Assembly: GCA_019614645.1 (NCBI GenBank)
Contig: JABWDB010000031.1
Coordinates: 1,550,001 to 1,614,000 of the forward strand
Length of the DNA: 64,000 nt
Reading direction: 5' to 3'
Origin: Stratiolaelaps scimitus
Taxonomy: Eukaryota > Arthropoda > Arachnida > Mesostigmata > Laelapidae
Of this stretch, positions 13,180-26,419 are shown in pieces. The notes under the pieces are model-generated. The model was not told the origin of the DNA, ran no database searches, and saw only the letters and a list, made by a program, of their open reading frames with translations. The position numbers and the translations under genes were made by a program. Each line of letters opens with the position of its first letter. Position 1 is the stretch's first letter.

Positions 13180-14157
13180 GAGTGTCCCTTTCGAATTGTC
13201 CCGCCTTTCGAATGGCGCACAGTCCGCACTACGCGTTCATTCTTTGAGTGCGCACGCGGCAGGAACGTGGTTTCCTTTCCAACACTGAGTGGTTTCGATA
13301 CGATTAGAAAGATGGACAGAGCAGTAAAAAGTACAAATTCAATGAAAAATCAGCGGGAAAACATCAGGTCTTTGTTTCTCCAAGACACCCTCCAGCTGAA
13401 ATCCATTGACAATTAGTGAAAGCGTATGGCTGGCCTGCCTTATACCTGCGAACGGTGCGAAGTTGGTGCAAGCGATTTAATAGTGGAAATTTGGACACCG
13501 ATGACCATCGAGGCGGGGACAAGACAATCTGGAGCGACAAGGGACGAACGGATTGACAGAATCAAAGCGGCTTTTGAACAAACTAGAGCTTGGTCCATGG
13601 AGTCTTTGTCGGCTGAAACTGGCAGTCCTCGAACGACGTGTTATAGAATTATCACCAATATACCGAAGAAGAAGAAAATCAATGCAAAATGGGTTCCCCA
13701 TAAACTGAGTAATGAGCAGATGAAAATGCATGTGGAGTGTTCATCATATAATTTGAAGACTTATACGCAACAAACCAGTCGCTTAGAATACCCGGTGTCG
13801 ATAGACGAGACATGGGTTTGCAGCCTGCATAGACCTCCTGAGAAGGACCAAGCAAAACAGTGGCTCCGACAAGGTGGGGAACAATCTGATTTTGGTTATT
13901 TTCATGCATTTAAAAGGGCAATAGGTGGGGTTCCACATGCAATCGTCGGCTTACTCAAAGAGATAATATATAACGAAATTATAAATGGAAATGCGAATGG
14001 TAAATATTTGGCTATCTCAAAACTCCCAGAGCGCTGGACTCGGTGTGCAAATAAAGCTGGGGAGTACCTCTAACTCATTCCAAAAGATCTGTGTTCAGAC
14101 TCATTTAGTTCAAAAGTTATTGGCATTTCAGTAGTGGACAATTTGAACGGAGCACCC
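13180..14157 (+). mobile_element. Mariner-family element, internally deleted (978 bp)
   Basis: The terminal inverted repeats are imperfect: GAGTGTCCCTTTCGAATTGTCC on the left against the reverse complement of GGACAATTTGAACGGAGCACCC on the right. A TA dinucleotide flanks both ends (13178-13179 and 14158-14159), as expected for a mariner target duplication. At 978 bp it is shorter than the usual 1.3 kb. It encloses the broken transposase described separately. Confidence 0.85.
13342..14073 (+). pseudogene. Mariner transposase pseudogene
   Basis: An N-terminal scrap (13342-13416) ends at a stop. A second frame (13426-14073, 215 aa) carries WVPHKLSNEQMKMHVE, the first catalytic block VSIDETWV and KQWLRQGG. 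It ends with LPERWTRC and GEYL, a typical mariner C-terminus. The segment that should hold the second and third catalytic Asp (HDNARPH and PDLSP-type blocks) is missing, so an internal deletion of roughly 300 bp is inferred. The N-terminal half is frame-broken. It cannot encode an active transposase. Confidence 0.85.
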
Positions 14158-15899
14158 TAATGCTATAAACAAGTTCGGCGGTACGATATCGCCACAATGG
14201 TTCACGCAGGATGTTTTCTGTTACCAAAGATTGCCCATATTGTCGTGGTTATTATTGTTGTTGTTGCTGCTGCTACTTTTGTTGTTTTGGCTGCCGTCAT
14301 CGCCTCTTTGGGAAACTTTAGTTTCGCACCTCCACAATCTACTACCAAATACATCATTGCGGAGCTGATGGATATAGATAAATAGTCAACGTAATATGTT
14401 ATCGCCCGAGCCATGACGCACTCGTATTTAGTATGGGCGTATGGCTTTTTTTATGGGTTTGTATGTGTGTCAATGAGCAACAAGACGATAATGGGAGATC
14501 GCTCATAGATAGAAAGTATATATATATATATATATTAAATTCTTTATTAATATATATATTTATAGAGGATGAATGTATGGATTGTTGTTGTGGCAATTGA
14601 AGATTAGTTGTTATTAGTTCTATTGATATTGTGGTCAATTATGAAATAATCTACGTGGTGGTCAACGCAAATAATGTGTACGCTTTTTCGTCTGATCGGG
14701 GTGTCTCGCTGGAGTGGGAACACGCACGAAGACGGCCAGATATTTCTCATGAACTCCCCCTCTCTTTTGGGCGGTTTTTACGCTAAACCCAAAGAACTAC
14801 AGTTGCACTAAATGCGTACCGTTGACAACATGAATGTTGCAGGGTACTAGAATTCATGTCACCTTCCTCGCTTCGCTCCTAAGCTGAGATTGGAGACATT
14901 CTTCCGCTAAACGGGACCTCGCATTGTTCCAGGGCCACTGTATCTAATACATATCTGACAAGTCCAGAATACGCGCTGTCATTCTACAACGGGTGCGATT
15001 GCCTACGTAAGGTCAAATCTCTTCTATTCTCCAATATTTGCAGGAACACGTAATAAACGTATCGGGAGGGTAGATATTATTGTTTGGACTATTGTGTCTG
15101 ATCGTGCTGCGTGATAGCGTTCTATGAACAGCACGAGGAACGAAATAGAAATACCTCGACTCTCGGGGTACATTGTCTAATTCACTTAGGTACTTATTCA
15201 TAACTTCTCGAACTGTAATGAAACACGATTTGTAGCCAACGAATTCTAACACTGTACAGTAATCCAGTAAAGAAATGACAATGAAAATACTAACATACTT
15301 CGTTTTTATTTAAAAAAAATAAAGAGCTTCCCAATATTGAAGAAAAACATCGTCTAATCACGATGTCGAGGTTCGAGGATGTTTAGCCGGTAAAAATCCG
15401 GCACTAGCACAGCGTATACCTAAGATGTCGAAGTTATGCTGTCAAAATTATTCTTTCTTGCACATTACGTTAAATCTCACGTCTATCTCGCAGAATGAGC
15501 TATGCTTCCATCCCAAAACATGTTTTGTGGTACATGTATTTCAAGGTGCACGGTTCGTCTGACGATGAGAGATTGTTATATGCTAAAAATATATAGAACA
15601 TATTTATAGATATTCATGAATAAATTGTATTTCATAAAAATGGCATGAAACGCCTACGTATGCGATTGATTTAACAAGTTCCCGGCATGATATGCGTTTT
15701 ACGTGACCGCTATACGGCAGACATATGTTATTTGCCAGAAAAATGAATGGACAACAGAATAAGCAATTTCCAATAATGTTCTTCTTGCGGCCAATCCACC
15801 CTAATTCTACGGTGAGATGAACGCACGTGGATAATCTTGGAGCTGTAGAGGGCTTACAACATGAAATTAACGCTTTGAGCTCGTTAGCTACAACGGCGG

Positions 15900-15941
15900 T
15901 ACCGTGGACGTTAAATGTTGGCTGAGAGTCAGCCCGAAAAA
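15900..15941 (+). repeat. Short dispersed repeat, copy 1
   Basis: The block TACCGTGGACGTTAAATGTT followed by GGCTG and AGCCCGAAAA matches 56822-56862 (TACCATGGGCGTTAAATGTT, GGCTG, AGCCCGGAAAA) with few differences. The family is unknown. Confidence 0.55.
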
Positions 15942-16117
15942 GTTTAGCTACAACGGCATTCTCCTACAGGCAGACAGATATGGTTCGTCGACTGGGCCCA
16001 GCCAATCGTACACACTGCACGTTTATCTAACTGTTACGTTTCCTCTTTATAATGGTGGCCTCTTACTAAAACAGCGTAGTATTTCGTGTATACAAGCATA
16101 TCCTAGAATTGTGTTGT

Positions 16118-16156
<39 letters not shown>

Positions 16157-16716
16157 AAAACAAAAATTTACGCCACCCTTAGGGTTAGATTTCATCTAAC
16201 CTCGCTAGTGCTGTCTATGATATGGTGACACAATAAGCTGGGACCGTCGGTTGTACCGCACGAAAAAGCACAGTAACGTGGCTACGCTCCAAAAATTAGA
16301 CTTGAACAAAGCGTACAAGGCGTGATGGGCACGACATTTTGTTTGTCTGTATAAAATCGTGCACTTCACGGCTGTTTTGAGCAAATAAGCTCCGGAGAGG
16401 GCAGCAGAGCATTTGCAGCGGTGGATCGCGAAGGGGGACGCATTGCCGGGGCCGGAGCGCTCCGTCGACTGAAGTTTGATCGTGGGTGGATGGGAATCGT
16501 TTCAGCAATTTGTGTCTTTCTCTCGTAACAGTGAAATCGAAGTTGTCGCTGTAATTGCTATTATTGCAATTATTATTAGTACTATTATTATTATTATTAT
16601 TATTAACTAAGATTCATGCCTTTTCACAGGGGACTCCGATGGCGTTTAACTACACCCACCGAGAGAGGTCGTTAGCTTTTTGTTCAAATTTTATGCCTGC
16701 TGATATTTTCTACAAC

Positions 16717-16724
16717 TATATATT

Positions 16725-16793
<69 letters not shown>
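16717..16793. repeat. (TA)n microsatellite, about 77 bp
   Basis: The run is uninterrupted TA from about 16734 to 16793, preceded by an interrupted TATATTTATATATAA segment. It is the longest AT-only tract in the window. Confidence 0.95.
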
Positions 16794-16796
<3 letters not shown>

Positions 16797-17885
16797 CAGT
16801 AATTTGTAAGTTCTGCGGGAAATAATTGAAAAAAAATATATATATAAAGACTCAAAATTAGGCTTCACATGTGAACTGTTGGACAAGGCAGCTGATTAGT
16901 GCATTCAGTGATGCCGATATGTTGCTAAGGAAAACTAGGTTGAAGAAGTTCTACTGACCATTTCATAATTTATAACCTGTATTTTCACACAATATTCACA
17001 CACTTGAATAATATTCGAACGTTTAAATGATAACTGTATTTTACTCATACAATGAATGTCAAAGTATTTGTCCTGAGGCATCGAACATCACTACAGTCGC
17101 CTCTGACAACGCGGATCCGATTCTGGACACTGTATCACCTGCCACCAAGTTCACAGTGTACACGACGCAATCACTTTTCGGTAGTCATATACAAATTGGC
17201 AGGAGACAATTCAGAACCAGAATGCGGTGTTCTCGGGCCAGCGGCTGGGTCGACTGACCACACCGATGACACTCAACGCTTTTAAACGGAAATCAACGAT
17301 ATTTCCAGCATCAGTACGACGCAATCTGTTGTTTCAAAGAAACACAAACAAGCAAGCACAGTAGATAATATACGTCCACCACAGAGTAATAATTATGAAC
17401 ACGAACAAATCTCCCTGTTTGGCCATACCTAGAGAGGGGGTTACATTGAATCGAACTGTGACAGCATGCGAACACAATTGGCGCAATGGTCACTTCACAC
17501 TGTCGAATGGTCAAAATGACAGTTGCCATGTCGTGCGCATCGAATATGAGCTCAGATAAATGTGCTCCATTCATTGTTGTGTCGTTCTGACGTTGTTCGA
17601 CACGTCGTGAATAGTTGTGTTTGAAAAGTCGCACGTCGGCCGGATTCGGCAATCAATTGAACAGCGGCTCGACGCCGCACAATGTACAATCGTGTGCCGT
17701 GAATGTGGTCCTGATTGATTTGTTTTTCTCTTCCAGAAAATGCGGCCTGTTGACTCTGCTTTATCTTTCTTTTCATTGTCGCTATACTCTGCAGCAGAGG
17801 CATTTTCACTAGATGTTGCCGTTCGCTGCGAAGAGGCTCTGCCATGTTGATCTGTGTGATTCACTTCTTCAATATGCTACAGTAA

Positions 17886-17935
17886 CGAAGTACCTGCCTG
17901 CTAATATATATATATATTAGCAGGCAGGTACTTCG
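17886..17935. repeat. Perfect 50 bp palindrome with (TA)n core
   Basis: The left arm CGAAGTACCTGCCTGC and the right arm GCAGGCAGGTACTTCG are exact reverse complements around a TAATATATATATATATTA core. The symmetry breaks at the next base on each side. It could form a cruciform or hairpin. Confidence 0.95.
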
Positions 17936-18182
17936 AAAATGGTTGTCGCGAAGAAGGGCAGGTGAGGTGTCGAGGCAGTGACGCTGTCAACAGAACTTCT
18001 CTCTTGGTCCTCGTGTGTCTAGTCCACATAAATTATCTATATACTACCTGTCGTTGTTGGCTTCCCTGCTGCTCAGATATGATGAGCATTAGCGATTGGG
18101 CATCCACGTTCGACGATTGTACCCGCACAAGCAAAACGTGCAAAAAAAATTTCATGTTCTCGTATAGCAGAGAGAGAGTGAA

Positions 18183-18187
<5 letters not shown>

Positions 18188-18220
<33 letters not shown>

Positions 18221-18233
18221 AGAGAGAGAGAGA
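18188..18233. repeat. Compound (TA)n(GA)n microsatellite
   Basis: A (TA)15 run to 18217 is followed by a (GA)n run. Shadow open frames in it encode only YIYIYI. Confidence 0.95.
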
Positions 18234-20574
18234 ATGATTGCACCGATAATATGTAGTCAAGATGCTGATGACAGTCCGAATTCTAATAACATGGATATTA
18301 GCATTATTATATATTATCATCATTATCATCGTCATCAATTCAATGACACTCGTAATGATAATGGTACTAATCTAATAAAAACAATAACAACATCTAATAT
18401 CTGCTTGTGTTTCTCTACCGCTAGCTAGCCCAACCTGCCAAACCATCCATGAACACGTGGTGATATGCCCGGCCGGTCGTTATGTGTGTCACCGATACAC
18501 ACACACACAAACATATATATATATATATAGGGTAACATTAGACGATGTAGATATATTTTACATGTGGATGTATATAGTGTAGCGGTGGTTCCACTGGTGC
18601 TATTAGTTGTAGTGCCTATCTAATAAGGTAAGAACAATGCGGCGTAGACTGAGGGTCTTCTTGCTCAGCCTCTGAGCGTAGCCATATGCACAGCTCATCC
18701 CATTCTATTCTATTGTTTCCTAACTTTTGTCTGTCCGCATATTCGGTGCACGTTCGCTCGCCGTGTACGCCCCCGCCGTTCAATGGCGCTGAGGCGAGAG
18801 AACGCCTCGCGGGCGCAGCCTTCATGAGTGCTTGCTTCCGTGGTATTCTCGCCTCGCGTTATCGGCAATCCGAACGAGTGGGTTGTGAGCTGTTGCTTGC
18901 GAAGGCAAGAAAGGCCGAAAACAGGGGGAATAGATACAAAGAAGGAGAGAGAGAGAGCGAGAGAGAAAAGGCAAGGCCAAGCCGAGGCCAGGCTGGCCTG
19001 AAGAAGCTCTGCTTGGTCCTTCGGCATCTTCCGGTTCCACACAGCGTGCAACCACCGTATTGGCAGCTGTCGAAGGGAGGTACACGTTCGAGGAAAAATT
19101 TGCTTGACTTTACGAGACATGGGTTAGGCAATACTTCGCTGATGATGAAATGTATATAATCAACTCTTGCAAGTGTATCACACGGACTTACTGCTATTTA
19201 TAGAGATATCGCTGGAAGTCACCATGACCTCAGATATGGCGGGGTGTTTCGTTGTGGACGGGGCCACAACGAAACGTACTATATGTCCATATGTAATTAT
19301 GCGTTACGATCTCTTCTGGCAGGGGCCCTGTTTCGCACCGGGCCACCGGAAACTTCGCACTTGCCGCAGATTTGGCCTGATTGTCACTGCCGCCTGTGTA
19401 TCGTTGCCTCGGGGGCCCTTTGTATTCTACACCCACCAATACATGAGAGTGTATCGTATTCTAAAGAGAAAATTTCGAAATTCGTGCCGGGGCTGAAGAA
19501 AACTAGCCAGCTGTCGCGTACCGAGGCGCACTCCGCATCTCGGTGGGAGATGAATTGTTTCTGCCGATACCCTTTGATCCATCGCGATCGGATTATTGGA
19601 GTTGGTTCCGTTTTGAATGTCCTTGAAGTATCGGAGCAGTGGGTCGTTGGGCAATGCTCGTCGCGATCGCTGTGACCCAGAGCACATTATATATATATAT
19701 ATATATATACGCACACACGCACACACATCCACTGTGTCATTTCCTGCTCATTTATCTCGGCCGAGTGAATTCATCTGGAAATGGCCCAGACGGGCCACAT
19801 TTCTCAGATGTGCGTAATATTGGTGTTTTCCTCTTCTACAAATTAGTTCGTTTCTATAGTGAGCATTTCCATTCGATTCATCCAATCCGAAGGAGCGAGG
19901 GAGAGAGAAAGATCGATCAGTAATTGAGTCACAATTAGCGGGGGCTAATATGAACGCGTAGACTCAGCCTGTGAACTTGAATGCCCCTGACTAAGTGACC
20001 GCCTCTGTAGACGAACCACATCGCGAGTGGCCTACGAATTTGTGGTCGATATCTGCAGGCAAGTGAAACGCAGCATTTCAGGCTCAGAGGAGAACGATGT
20101 AGAGGTATTGAGATAAATGGTAAAACAAATGATATTCTTTATTTATTGTCTATAATGATAGCCAACGATAGTGACGTATCAATTCATATCTTCGAGTCGT
20201 TTTCGGCCATATTGCGGTTGCAGGTTCCCTTAGGTTTGCTCTCACCATTGGCCCTTAGATGAACACTGCTATATCAGTGCTATGAAACACAACTAATATA
20301 GCCAATTATGAATGCACGGGGCGAACACTTGTACTTAAGGGTTTGATTCTATTAATTAACTACGTTAACGACGTTTCTCATCGTCGTCGTCTTTGAGTTC
20401 TCGACGAGATACATTATAGTTTCATATGGAAAATCATCATTGCGGACGGGTACTGAGGCCCAGTTGAACAAGAGTTTGTTACTTTACGTTCACAAAGTTA
20501 TGAGGTCGAACTTCGCTCCAATTCGTTAGCACTTCTATTACAACGACCGCCGCTGGTAGTCAGTCTTTTTTTTT

Positions 20575-20670
20575 TGAGTGGAGGAAATCTTCTTCAAACG
20601 CACAGACACCATCAGAGATCTTCCAATCTCCATGAAAGTGGGCCGATCCAGTGTGGGACAGTTGACGTGG
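20575..20670 (+). repeat. Dispersed repeat family R1, copy 1
   Basis: The run GAGGAAAT, CGCACAGACACCATCAGAGA, then CCAATCTCCATGAAAGTGGG and CCGATCCAGTGT, ending GTTGACGTGG, matches 25017-25115 at most positions. The family is unknown. Confidence 0.75.
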
Positions 20671-23600
20671 TAGTCAATCTATACCGACACGAATGCACAA
20701 TTTGTATTCGCGCGATATGACAGAGCCAACTAACTCCGAGTGCAGGCACACTTCGTTGAACATATGTTGAAGTGTGATACGGCCGCGGGGGGCATTAAGC
20801 TCCCATGAACTTTGGGTCGGGATACCTCTCAAGCGCGAGCAGCTTTGTCCTGTTGACGGCGGTAGAAGATTCAACTCCCGCGCCGGTGCATGCATGGCTA
20901 AGCTGTCGCCACGTATGAAGTGTCACAGCATTGTTCAGCGCCATAGGAAACATTGTGCTAACAAATGGTCCGTTAAAAATCTAACTGATTATTATTACAT
21001 CCAGGTGACATGGTTAGCGGCAATCCTTATTAACGGTGAATAGACTACCGTTAAATGCAGAGTTCGTCCGTGGTCGCATGAAACTACCGGTTAATGTAGA
21101 ACAGCAATGTAATGTAGAAGTTGACGTTGGTAATGTCAGTTTCAATAGGAGAGAGAGAGAACATTTTGCGCTGGGCGATATCATGTGTGGGTGTATGTGT
21201 CTTCAGTGAGCTGGCAGCGGAATACCGTTAGCGTTTATGGTCGTCCAGAGTTGTAATAAGTACTGCCCTTGACCGATATCTAGCATTTATCAGTGACTAT
21301 GATCACTAAATGTTACGAATTTCCTTCCCTACAATTCGGTCTTCAGCGAATATAAGAAAAGATGCATATTGCCATTGGATTGCTTGACACTGCATGTGCC
21401 CTAGCTTCATTGACATTCATGGGTTAATTCGACGGGAAGAGCAACACCTCAGGCATCGGTCGATTTATTCACTGTGGTGAAGATATTCAGAGAAAATAAG
21501 AAATCGTACACTCGTATATATATATATATTTGCTGTGGAAAAATTGGCCACGCGCGGATGCGATATCATCATTTATCTCGCCCGACACTCGATGCTATTG
21601 AAGCTTCTCACAGTTTCACAGACGGAGGCCCGCACAAACACACCCTACAGGTCAGGCGTCGGGTCACACTTACGGGACGCTTATTCTCAAACCGCTGAAG
21701 TCAAAAGTGTGAAGATTTTTGACAAGTTCACACCGAATTGACTTCAACTCGACGGGGTGAGAAAATATTGGTTATTAAGAAAGATCTGAACAACCGCCAA
21801 GTACGATTGGAAAGCGTTCTGTTACCAGAACAGATGAGGCAATGATTGCTGACGCAGATCAAAACGCAATTGCGCGCCAAATGCTGTGCGAGGCTTAGCT
21901 ACTCAGAATACAATTTGATCTTGCTTTAAGTAGGAAAACTCTGTAGTATACCAAATATTGTCATTCATCACGTACAGCGGGTAGTATGCAGTAAACGATT
22001 GATCAGAATCATTAAAACGGAACAGTCCTCTGTCGAATGAAATCTGTCTTATCCTATTCAGGCTTCATTTGGCCTCAGAATCAACGGGACACTATAGAGA
22101 GAAGTCCTATCAGCTATTAGAAATAGGACGAAGACAGGTGGCAACTGGGTACGATTCATTTGTTGAGTTCAACTGCAATGTAGACTGTTGTGCTGAGATT
22201 GATCCTGGTTGTTATTTGTCACTGACGATGCACCACGTGGAAGAAGCCTGGCACATCGCATATACAGCGTGTAGCTGGGGTGGATAGAGTTACAGGCGTA
22301 ACATACTGTGATACTGCTGGAAATTGGCAAGAATTGACCTCTCTCTCTCATCTCCTGGCATTCCTGCACTAAATTCGAGTAATCTCCTAATAGATGTATG
22401 TACATCCATAGTAGGTTGTTGCTCAAACTTCGCCGAGACCATCTGCTTCCAACTCTTGTGATATACTGCGACATATAGTTAACGTTAATCTGTAGAGCTT
22501 AAACGAATACTACTCGCTTGTGAATTATATACAGAGATGCGCGACACTCAAAATGGCAGAGGCACTTCCCGACGCGTACGCACAGCCGCAGCACATACAG
22601 CGTTCTTCAACGGATACCTTCTATACTTACCATGATTCAGATATATATATATATATATATATATACTTGTGTGTTATTCTTCTCAGCGTATACTCGTCGT
22701 TATGGCGAAACGCATGTCATGATGTCGGCCACGTTGCCCTTGTCTCATACCCCCCCCGCCTTCATTCTCCACATAGTCGTCTGCCGACGTAGTGGCCTGT
22801 GGCCTATGAGGTCCAGCGAGCTCGGTGGCGGGACTCGCCAATGACGACGCATTCCAACACATTATATTGCCTACATTGCGCTATAAAAGTGCTAGGAATT
22901 ATCGGTTCGTCTCATCAACCATCTGCTCTGTTCGCCCTGTCATTACGTTGTCAGTGTGAGCAAACCGCGAGCTACGCCCCACTGAATGACGCTCCAATTC
23001 GCATTCTGTTTGGTGTGGCTGCTTTTTATAGACGCTGCTGCTGCTGCTGCTGCTGGACATGACAATGTGGCCCGTTCGCGGCGGTAAATGTATGTGTGTG
23101 TGTGTGTGTGTGTGCCCGGTTCGCGAAGATAGAGGACCCCTGAGGAGTCTTAAAATGAAGGAGCCGTACCGCAACACGGTCGGAAATGGATCTCCGTCTG
23201 TACTTCAGCGGATAGCAACAGACCACGTCAGGTCACATAAGAAACTTCGCGCCGTTCATGCCAGCCTGAGCGAACGCTCTTCTGCGTGCGTCGCTCAGCA
23301 ACGGCTAAGCGTCGCGGTCGCTTTGATCGATACTGGGGAGGACACATCGTTCTTGAGCCTTCTGAGGTGATACAAATGAACTGGCTGGTGACAGGGGCTA
23401 CTTATTAGTTCCGTGCGGACATAACGTATTGAACGAAACATGAGTGTGCGAAGACAGCTATGATGAGAAGAAGACACTAGGAATAGAAGACACTAGCAAT
23501 GTGGGAAGACAACTAGAAGATTTGTGTGACGAAATATTAACGATGAGACCCTGCCGTATGAGTCGGCACATGATACGAAGGGTGTGTTGAATCAATAACA

Positions 23601-23869
23601 TGTCACTATTACACTGAACAGTGTATGAGTCCCGATGGAAAATCATATATGGATGGCAGTCTGCTCAGGGGATTCGGATATGGACGCCTGACGATAGATA
23701 ACGAGAATATTAATTCGAGTTATCGTACGGGTTTGATTCTCGTGTGTGTGTGTGCGCTTGTGATCGAAGCAGATCATGAGTTGCGCTCGTCTTTATGGGA
23801 AAGGCTCTGCTTCCACGGTGTCTACTTGTTGTAGATAGATACCTTACGTTTGTATAGTATAATATACAG

Positions 23870-23940
23870 GAAAGTTAAGAGCTGAGGTTAAGAGCCGAGG
23901 CCTGTCAGAAAGGAAAACAGTTGAGGGTCAGCTCGAAAAA
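23870..23940 (+). repeat. Retroelement-like scrap, copy 1
   Basis: The sequence AAGTTAAGAGCTGAG, then CCTGTCAGAAAGG and GAGGGTCAGCTCGAAAAA aligns with 31898-31960. Its frame reads KLRAEVKS against KRLRAEMASQIEEQL in the other copy. It ends in an A-run and a (TA)n array, like the tail of a retrotransposed copy. The element type is not known. Confidence 0.4.
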
Positions 23941-25016
23941 AAAAAAAAATATATATATATATATATATACAGGAAAGTAATCAAAGAACAAAAAATTCAA
24001 TAGCTAATCTCGATCCGTTGTATAACCAACGTCTCATTTACCTGGATGATTCGTAAATCGTTTGGAGAAAAAAACCTCAGGACAAATGGCAGTCAAAGGC
24101 ATTAACAGGTTCGTTTGTACAATAATCGATTATGTATCGCAGATTTCCATTCAAATCGTGACTGCATCCAGCATGGGGTGTGATATATGCTACTAATGTC
24201 ATATTCAAACAATATGATGTTCAACAACTCTGCGGGCCTCGCACATCGATCTCAATGAGGCAGAATCTATTCCATATCTTACTAACGTTGTTATTATGAT
24301 ATAATTGCATATGCCTGGAAATCTACCGCCAGCTCTCTCAGTGCGAGGACACCTTTAGCTACAGTTGTCACTTCCAGCAGGATAATTCGTAATTGATTAT
24401 GATTCATTAAGATCGTTACTTGCCGCGTGTGCATTGACGCTCTCCAACCATCTCAAGCCATACACCGTGGATCTATAACGTTGGGATTTTGTCTTTCATC
24501 AGGGTGTGAATGAACAAGTGGTGGATCTTCACAATTTGAAAGAAATCGAACTTTGCCTCCAGTTAGAAACTGGCGTCAGAAATCGTCGTACTGTTCAATA
24601 GAAATTGACAACTCGACATTGTAATCTCCATATATGAATATTCTTCCGCTGTGTTAATTCCAGCTATACCTAATAATTTTACATGTTATGTATATATACA
24701 GCTGTCACAAGCTGTCATCGCCAATAGTCTGCCATACAGTAATCATAAAAATAATAATAACAACAGTAATTTTATTAACACCTTTACGAGGTAAAGTACA
24801 CACGTCGCTGGAGTGCCTGATTTCACAATGTTATGTAACAAGAAGAAGTCGCCCACTCACATAAGTAATGCCATCGCCTCCCTTCGGGGCTGGCCATGAT
24901 GTCAGGCCGAGGCATGACACCCTGTCGCCAAAATTTACTGCTTCTCTAATTAATGTGTATCTACATTTTGCTTAACTAATCGAAAAGAAAACATTTAGTT
25001 AAAAAGAAAAGAACAT

Positions 25017-25170
25017 TTTGAGAGGAGGAAATTTTTTTCAACCGCACGGACACCACCAGAGATATCCCAATCTCCATGAAAGTGGGCCGATCCAGTGTAA
25101 TGTAGGTTGACGTGGATGACAAAACGCCTCTGCCTCCTAAAACCACCATCCTCTGCTGAGAGTCTATCTC
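25017..25170 (+). repeat. Dispersed repeat family R1, longer copy
   Basis: Its first part (25017-25115) matches 20575-20670. Its second part (from 25117, GACAAAACGCCTCTGCCTCC and onward) matches 59865-59920. It therefore links two otherwise separate fragments into one repeat of at least 150 bp. The type (SINE, LINE 3' end or MITE) is not clear; no target duplication or poly(A) was seen. Confidence 0.7.
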
Positions 25171-26025
25171 TTCCCTAGAGTCGCAACAGATTTAGTTAAA
25201 ATCTGTGGTAACATTACTGTTCACTGAGTAGAACATCATTCTTGCATTGTTGCGATTTCACAAATTAGCAACGAGCTAATTTCCAAACCCCGCCCTCGAT
25301 AGAAATCAACCTTCGAATATGTTCTCGAATCGGGAACGCCCTCAATTTCACATCGAGCCACGCCAGACGTCTCCAGACAGCTCGAAATCAGCTGGAACTG
25401 ACACGCGCATCAGTTCTACACATTTTCTCTAACCCAACACACATCGAAGATCGAGTTGTTGTTATCGTAGTATTTATGAAAATCGGGACGAGGCCAGGAG
25501 TCCGCCAGCCATCCATCCATAGCATGATTCCAGTGGCTTGACGCAGCAGCCTTCACTCATTTATCCAGCAGTGTCGTAAAACGAGCACGTTCCACAATCG
25601 CCCGATGTATTCATTCCCAGCCAACACCTCTCAAGTCGGCTAGCTTGTTATTCATTATTATTACAGTTGTTCCCGTTGAAAGCTGCTGGATTAGGTTTCG
25701 TTCTTCATCGGCTCGTCCGCCACCTGGCTTGCTCATAGCACAACGGCATAGTTCGTACCGGGTCATATATACATACATATGTACATGTATGTAGAAGAAG
25801 CATGCGCCAACCTTTTTCCTGTTTGAGTTAGTTCCAGAGTTGGCTCGAATGTTCGCTTAGTTTCAGTCAATTTCCGATGCAACTCAATTCGTGTAGCGCT
25901 GTGTTCGGCCATATCAACCATCTCGCTTGGTCCCTAACCTCGTATATATTCACATTCAAATGTGTACCCATGTTTTTTGCCATTCATATAACCCTCCGCC
26001 TATATATATATATATATATATATAT

Positions 26026-26111
26026 AACATTCTATTTCGAATAACAAATTAATTCGAAACTATATATATATATATAGTTTCGAATTAATTTGTTATTCGA
26101 AATAGAATGTT
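26026..26111. repeat. Perfect 86 bp palindrome around (TA)8
   Basis: Left arm 26026-26060 and right arm 26077-26111 (35 bp each) are exact reverse complements; the arm sequence includes AACATTCTATTTCGAATAAC. The 16 bp centre is (TA)8. Symmetry stops at 26025/26112. The left arm directly follows a separate (TA)n array at 26001-26025. Confidence 0.97.
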
Positions 26112-26419
26112 CGACATTGCCCTTCTATGCTTCTTTCTATTACAGACGAATGTTATAGTAATGTTTGTCTCAATTTTCCATTCGTTTAAAAATCGATCGT
26201 TTTACTTGTCGTTGCAAAATTCTCCACGAAGGGCTTTTGCACGAAGCGCCGAATTGTTTTTATTACAGTTTCTCCTTCACTGACAGTGAGATAGACAAAT
26301 AGATGATCTCGTCGCCGTCATCGTCATAGTACTATATGGAGTAATAGCACTGGAAGAAATACTCACTCGGCCTGAAGGGACACTCGGAGAACGAGATGTC
26401 ATGACACCACCGATGGCGC

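Larger units (their letters stand above)
14160..17885. other. Intronic stretch, simple repeats only
   Basis: (TA)n arrays occur at 14519-14534, 16122-16149 and 16717-16793 (the longest here), with GTT and ATT triplet runs near 14250 and 16570. A short dispersed repeat lies at 15900-15941. No gene is recognised. Confidence 0.4.
18240..26000. other. Intronic stretch, repeats and short frames only
   Basis: (TA)n arrays occur near 18511, 19687, 21515, 22640 and 23949, with a (CTG)n run near 23033 and a (TG)n run near 23094. GA-rich coding-like frames near 18700-19150 are low-complexity. Dispersed repeat copies lie at 20575-20670 and 25017-25170, and a retroelement-like scrap lies near 23870-23940. 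No gene is recognised. Confidence 0.4.

Noticed and set aside
20850..20900. B-box-like AGATTCAACTCCCG
   Set aside because: No pairing stems, no A box at the right distance, no tail match.
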